The notes under the pieces are model-generated. The model worked only from the letters and a program-made list of their open reading frames with translations, made no database searches and was not told the DNA's origin. The position numbers and the translations under genes were made by a program. Positions 60,118-64,000 of a DNA stretch of 64,000 nt are shown piece by piece; position 1 is the first letter of the stretch; every line of letters starts with the position of its first letter. The DNA comes from UBA1783 sp964449115. GTDB taxonomy: Bacteria > Bacillota_I > Bacilli_A > Erysipelotrichales > Erysipelotrichaceae. The stretch covers positions 1-64,000 of the forward strand of contig CAYUXW010000001.1 of assembly GCA_964449115.1 (NCBI GenBank), read 5' to 3'.

Positions 60118-62109
60118 CTATGATATAAGAATGCTTTCATTTTCTGTTTGTTTCAGATAATTATCTATTAAAGGATATTTTTCTAGTTCATTGATAATTT
60201 TTTTTGCTTCAATATAGGAATTTTTTAATAACTTGCTGTCATTTATTATATTACCAAGAATAAAAGCTGGTAATCCACTTTGACGATAGCCTAAGATATC
60301 ACCAGGACCTCTTAGTTTTAAATCGTAATGTGAGATTTTAAATCCATCATTATTGTTTACAATAACATTAAGTTTTTCAATAACATCATCTTCCTTTGAA
60401 GAAGTAAGAAGATAGCAATATCCTTTTTTTTCATGGCGACCAATTCTTCCTCTTAATTGATGAAGCTGGGAAAGTCCAAATCTATTGGCATCATAAATTA
60501 CCATTATATTGGCATTTTTTACATCTACTCCAACTTCAATAACGGTAGTACAGACTAAAATATCAATTTCTCCATCAGAAAACTGCTTTTCTACTAGCTG
60601 TTTTTGTTCATTATCCAATTGCCCATGTAATAATCCAACAGTATATTTTCCCTGATAATGCTTTGAAAGATTAAGATAAATATCATTAACATTTCTGACA
60701 TTGTCACTGCCTTTTTCAATAGCTGGGCAAACCACATACATCTGATTTCCCTGATCTAATAGATTTTCTATTTCATCAATTTTTGAGGTAAAAGAATTCT
60801 GCTTAATCAATGTAGTGTGAATTCTTTTAGTTGAATATGGAGTTTGAGTAATTGTAGTTACATCTAAATCACCATACAAGGTAGTTGCTAAGGTTCTAGG
60901 TATTGGTGTTGCTGACATCAATAACATGTCAACATATTCACCTTTTAATAAGAATGATTGTCTTTGTTTGACGCCAAAACGCTGCTGTTCATCAGTAACA
61001 ATCAATCCCAAATTGTTAAAATCAACTTCCTGCTGAAATAATGAATGTGTTCCAACAATTAATGAAATTTCTCCGCTTTTAATTTTTTCAAGTGTTTGCT
61101 TTCTTTCAGACATACTCTGTGAAGAATATAGAATACCTGATTCAATGTTTAAATCAGAAAAATATTTAAGCATATTATTGTAATGCTGTTTGGCCAGTAT
61201 TTCTGTTGGAGCCATTATAGCTGCCTGCTTACCTGATAAAACTGTTGCGTACATAATAATAAAAGCGACGATTGTCTTGCCACAACCAACATCTCCCTGC
61301 AGAAGTCTGGCCATCTGATTTTCACTTTGTAAATCAGATAGTATTTCATGTAAAGCATCATTTTGATCAGCTGTTAATTTAAATGGAAGCTTAGAAATAA
61401 ACTCATTGATTTTATCCATGCTGAACTCTTTTTTAAAGTTAAAATCGCTGATAAAACTATCGCTTCTTCTTTTAGCCATTACTAAGTTAAACTTTAAAAA
61501 CTCTTCATATTTTAAAGTGTTTATCGCTTTTAAAAGCAATTCATTATTATCTGGCTGATGAATCTGTTTGATTGCTTCTCTTTTAGATAAATAATCATTT
61601 TCCTTTTTTAGATATTCAGGTAAAAAATCTAAGATCTTGGACTCATGGTTTTCAAATACCTGCTGTAGTATTCTCAAAAAAGTTTTCTCTCTTATACCCT
61701 CTTTTAAGGAATAAAAGGGTTTAATTCCTATTTGCTCTTTCAAAGGTTGCGAATTTATATTGCTGGCCAAGATTCTGTTATTGCCTTCATAAGTTCCAAT
61801 AACAGTAATTTTTTCATTCACTTTTAATTTCATCAGCCAGTGTCGATTAAAAATAGATATTCTAAAATAATCATCTTCAGTCAAGACATTCAAATACAAT
61901 ACTGATTGATTTCTCTTATAGTAATTAATTTTTGGTTTTTCAGTTACAGCAGCTTCAATTATGATCTTATCACCAATTTTCCAGTCTTTAAATGGAATAT
62001 ACTTAATTTCATCATATCGATAAGGATAATATGAAAGGATATCAGTTAATTCACTAATACCCATTTTTTCTAAAATTTCTCTATTCTTTTGTGTTAATTT
62101 GATATTCAT
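60118..62109 (-). CDS. recG: ATP-dependent DNA helicase RecG
   Basis: RecG reverses stalled forks and processes branched DNA. The 663-residue protein has an N-terminal wedge/OB domain (about 1-170), Walker A GDVGCGKT (near 273), the helicase motifs MAPTEILAKQH, GTHSL, MSATPIPRTL, CTTVIEVGVDV and QLRGRIGR, and the C-terminal TRG region (FKISHYDLKLRGPGDILGYRQSG). The DEAD-box equivalent reads DEQQ rather than the usual DEQH. It lies between fakA and rnc; the fapR-plsX-fab-acpP genes that separate recG and rnc in B. subtilis are missing. Confidence 0.95.
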   Translation of the reverse strand: MNIKLTQKNREILEKMGISELTDILSYYPYRYDEIKYIPFKDWKIGDKIIIEAAVTEKPKINYYKRNQSVLYLNVLTEDDYFRISIFNRHWLMKLKVNEKITVIGTYEGNNRILASNINSQPLKEQIGIKPFYSLKEGIREKTFLRILQQVFENHESKILDFLPEYLKKENDYLSKREAIKQIHQPDNNELLLKAINTLKYEEFLKFNLVMAKRRSDSFISDFNFKKEFSMDKINEFISKLPFKLTADQNDALHEILSDLQSENQMARLLQGDVGCGKTIVAFIIMYATVLSGKQAAIMAPTEILAKQHYNNMLKYFSDLNIESGILYSSQSMSERKQTLEKIKSGEISLIVGTHSLFQQEVDFNNLGLIVTDEQQRFGVKQRQSFLLKGEYVDMLLMSATPIPRTLATTLYGDLDVTTITQTPYSTKRIHTTLIKQNSFTSKIDEIENLLDQGNQMYVVCPAIEKGSDNVRNVNDIYLNLSKHYQGKYTVGLLHGQLDNEQKQLVEKQFSDGEIDILVCTTVIEVGVDVKNANIMVIYDANRFGLSQLHQLRGRIGRHEKKGYCYLLTSSKEDDVIEKLNVIVNNNDGFKISHYDLKLRGPGDILGYRQSGLPAFILGNIINDSKLLKNSYIEAKKIINELEKYPLIDNYLKQTENESILIS

Positions 62110-62134
62110 AATTAAGAAAAGAATAATTTTTCAA

Positions 62135-63733
62135 TTATTCTACTCCTAATATAAATGGATATAAATCTTGCTGTCCATCTACTATCTGGCCTTCAAGATC
62201 AAATTTTTCTTCAGCATAGTCTAAAACTTTCTGAGCTGTTTTTTCATCAGTCTGACTGCCGTAGATAATGGTTATATAGCAGCAATCTTCATCAATTATG
62301 TTATCTAACAAGGTATATGTTGCTTCAAGCATATCATCTGTAGCTACTAAAACCTCTTTATCAGAAATACCCATATAGTTATCTTTTTTGATTACCAGAG
62401 AATTATAGGTAGTGTCTTTTATTGCCTGAGTAACACTTCCTGTCTTAATTGAAGAAATACCCATATTCATATTTTCGATATTTTCTTCCAGCTCTAATTC
62501 ACTGTTGAAATTGATACAGGCACTGATTCCCTGAGGAATACTTTTAGTTTCTAAGACAATAACATTCTTATCATCTACAATATCTTTTGCCTGATTCGCT
62601 GCTAAAAAGATATTTGAGTTATTTGGTAAAATGAAGACGTTATCTGCATTTAATTTGTTAAGAATATTTACAAAATCTTCAGTTGCTGGATTCATTGTCT
62701 GTCCCCCATGGATAATATAGTCAACATTTAAAGATTCAAACAATTTTTTAATCCCATCGCCATTACAGACTGAAATAATAGCATATTTTTTATGTTCTTT
62801 TGCTTTTATATCTTCTTCATAACTGAAGCAGGCATTATTACTACTGCTGTATTTTTCGACTTTAACTTTTTCTAAATCACCAAATCGATGAGCGGTATTG
62901 ATAATATCGCCTGGAGAGCTAGTATGAACATGAATTACAACTTCATTATTGTTTTTGACAATATTGATATCATTACAAGTTCTACCTAATGATCTGGTTA
63001 ATCTTTCAATAGAAAATTCCCTCTTATATAGATCATTTAAATTCACTAAAACTTCTACACAATAGCCATCATCAACACTTTGACTCAGTTCTTCAGCTGA
63101 CAAGAGTTTAACTGGCTTGTTTTGAAGATATAGATTCATACCTTCAATAATGGTAACAAATCCAGCTCCACCTGAGTCAACAACACCGACTTCCTTTAGT
63201 ACCGGTAACAATTCAGGAGTTCTTTCCAATGATTCCTGAGCCATCTTTAAAATATAATCAAAATATTGTTCAATAGTACATTTAGGATTGCTATCGACAT
63301 AATATTTACCATAATCAGCCATTTCTCTTGCTACCGTTAGAATTGTTCCTTCAACCGGTCTCATGACAGCTTTATAGGCGATTCTAGAGCCATTAACAAA
63401 AGCTTCTGCTAATTCCCTGGTATTTGCTTTTTGCAGTCCTGTTAAACCACTGGCAAAGCCTTTAAAAATCTGAGATAAAATAACTCCAGAGTTACCTCTG
63501 GCACCCATTAACATATTTCTACTGAAATGCTTAGCAGTGTCTCCAATAAAATCATTTAAGTAATTTACTGTTTCATTGACCCCAGAAACAAAGGTCATTT
63601 TCATATTTGTTCCTGTATCTCCATCAGGAACTGGAAAGACATTCAACTTATCAATTTCATCTTGTTTATTTTCCAAATGATTAGCAGCAGATTGAATCAT
63701 TCCCTTAAAATTTTTGCAATCAAGTAATTTCAT
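62135..63733 (-). CDS. fakA: Fatty acid kinase catalytic subunit FakA (DAK2 family, YloV-like)
   Basis: FakA with a FakB fatty-acid carrier phosphorylates exogenous fatty acids for phospholipid synthesis. The 532-residue protein has an N-terminal DhaL-type kinase domain with FPVPDGDTGTNM (D37, D39 bind Mg-ATP), GARGNSGVILSQIF and RPVEGTILTVAREM, a middle domain, and a C-terminal DegV-like domain. asp23-fakA-recG is the standard Bacillota order. A route for host fatty acids would fit the acyl-CoA synthetase at 18 kb and the missing plsX/fab genes, but that is inference. The ATG follows AGGTG. Confidence 0.92.
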   Translation of the reverse strand: MKLLDCKNFKGMIQSAANHLENKQDEIDKLNVFPVPDGDTGTNMKMTFVSGVNETVNYLNDFIGDTAKHFSRNMLMGARGNSGVILSQIFKGFASGLTGLQKANTRELAEAFVNGSRIAYKAVMRPVEGTILTVAREMADYGKYYVDSNPKCTIEQYFDYILKMAQESLERTPELLPVLKEVGVVDSGGAGFVTIIEGMNLYLQNKPVKLLSAEELSQSVDDGYCVEVLVNLNDLYKREFSIERLTRSLGRTCNDINIVKNNNEVVIHVHTSSPGDIINTAHRFGDLEKVKVEKYSSSNNACFSYEEDIKAKEHKKYAIISVCNGDGIKKLFESLNVDYIIHGGQTMNPATEDFVNILNKLNADNVFILPNNSNIFLAANQAKDIVDDKNVIVLETKSIPQGISACINFNSELELEENIENMNMGISSIKTGSVTQAIKDTTYNSLVIKKDNYMGISDKEVLVATDDMLEATYTLLDNIIDEDCCYITIIYGSQTDEKTAQKVLDYAEEKFDLEGQIVDGQQDLYPFILGVE

Positions 63734-63743
63734 AACTATACAC

Positions 63744-64000
63744 CTATTCGATTACTTTCACACCTTGTACAAAGACATTAACTGCTGCAAAATCAATATC
63801 TAAAGTTCTTTCAATTTCATATTTTACTTTCTTTTGAACTTCACTTACTACTTCAATTACTTTTACGCCATAGCAAATAATAATATAAATATCTAATTCT
63901 AAACCTTTATCAGTTTGTTTTACTACAACACCTTTAGAAAAATTATCCTGCTTTAAAAGTACTGCAAAACCATCTTTCAAAAATTGTTTACTTGCCATAC
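63744..64000 (-). CDS. Asp23/Gls24 family protein (YloU-like), cut by the window edge
   Basis: The readable 85 or so residues match the C-terminal two-thirds of YloU-type Asp23 proteins: GMASKQFLKDG, NFSKGVVVKQ, LDIYIIICYGVKVIEV and AAVNVFVQGVKVIE. The ATG at 63998 corresponds to the internal Met in the conserved GMASK motif, preceded by part of a Gly codon, so the true start lies beyond the right edge. It precedes fakA by 10 nt, as in B. subtilis yloU-yloV. Confidence 0.88.
   Translation of the reverse strand, partial: MASKQFLKDGFAVLLKQDNFSKGVVVKQTDKGLELDIYIIICYGVKVIEVVSEVQKKVKYEIERTLDIDFAAVNVFVQGVKVIE

Noticed and set aside
63744..63998. Asp23 gene read as a complete 84-residue protein
   Set aside because: The ATG matches an internal Met of the conserved GMASK motif, so the gene continues past the window edge.

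Overview
The window is a low-GC, AT-rich stretch of a Gram-positive (Bacillota) chromosome. Gene content and order resemble Bacillus subtilis housekeeping clusters, but in a compressed form: SMC is only about 980 residues, and ylxQ, ylxP, folD, dxs, argR and the plsX/fab block are missing from their usual places. This points to the Erysipelotrichia/Coprobacillaceae side of the phylum, near the Mollicutes. That placement is an inference from gene content, not a search result. No rRNA, tRNA, CRISPR array, insertion sequence or prophage was seen.

Layout. From 0 to 17.4 kb nearly all genes are on the + strand: two small membrane proteins, a ferredoxin, miaB, a degenerate RNase J, ftsK/spoIIIE, a tight pyrH-frr-uppS-cdsA-dxr-rseP operon, cardiolipin synthase, and a mannose-family PTS operon with a sugar-phosphate epimerase and a galactitol-phosphate-dehydrogenase-like enzyme. 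From 17.5 to 20 kb two genes run on the - strand (a TPR-like membrane protein and a long-chain acyl-CoA synthetase). From 20 to 33.6 kb the + strand carries a SIR2-like protein, smc-ftsY-ylxM-ackA, then an acetyltransferase, nrnA, dnaE, a two-component system and a zinc-ribbon membrane protein. From 33.6 kb to the end nearly everything is on the - strand: SUFU-like, HD hydrolase, deoB, xerD, recN, tlyA, ispA, xseB, xseA, nusB, asp23, ribF, truB, two tandem lipoproteins, psuG-psuK, rbfA, infB, ylxR, nusA, rimP, glpQ, polC, rnc, recG, fakA and a second asp23 cut by the window edge. One ttcA-like gene at 44 kb breaks the pattern.

The most informative point is the switch in coding strand at about 33.6 kb. 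In the short convergent gap there (33579-33606) is an 11-6-11 sequence that matches the E. coli dif site, as I recall it, at 23 of 28 positions, including a continuous 21-base identity. I read this as the chromosome dimer-resolution site, so the window spans the replication terminus. XerD lies about 2.5 kb to the right and the SpoIIIE/FtsK translocase about 27 kb to the left, so two of the protein players of dimer resolution are in the same window as the site.

Other points worth attention: an RNase J (J2-like by synteny) that has lost several metal ligands; a RibF with no recognisable riboflavin kinase domain; a DnaE whose PHP site has decayed; a NusA with a roughly 210-residue charged tail; two tandem lipoproteins sharing a perfectly identical 192-nt block next to a strongly diverged segment; a PTS operon without an IIA gene and with a structured leader; and lone SIR2-like and SUFU-like genes.
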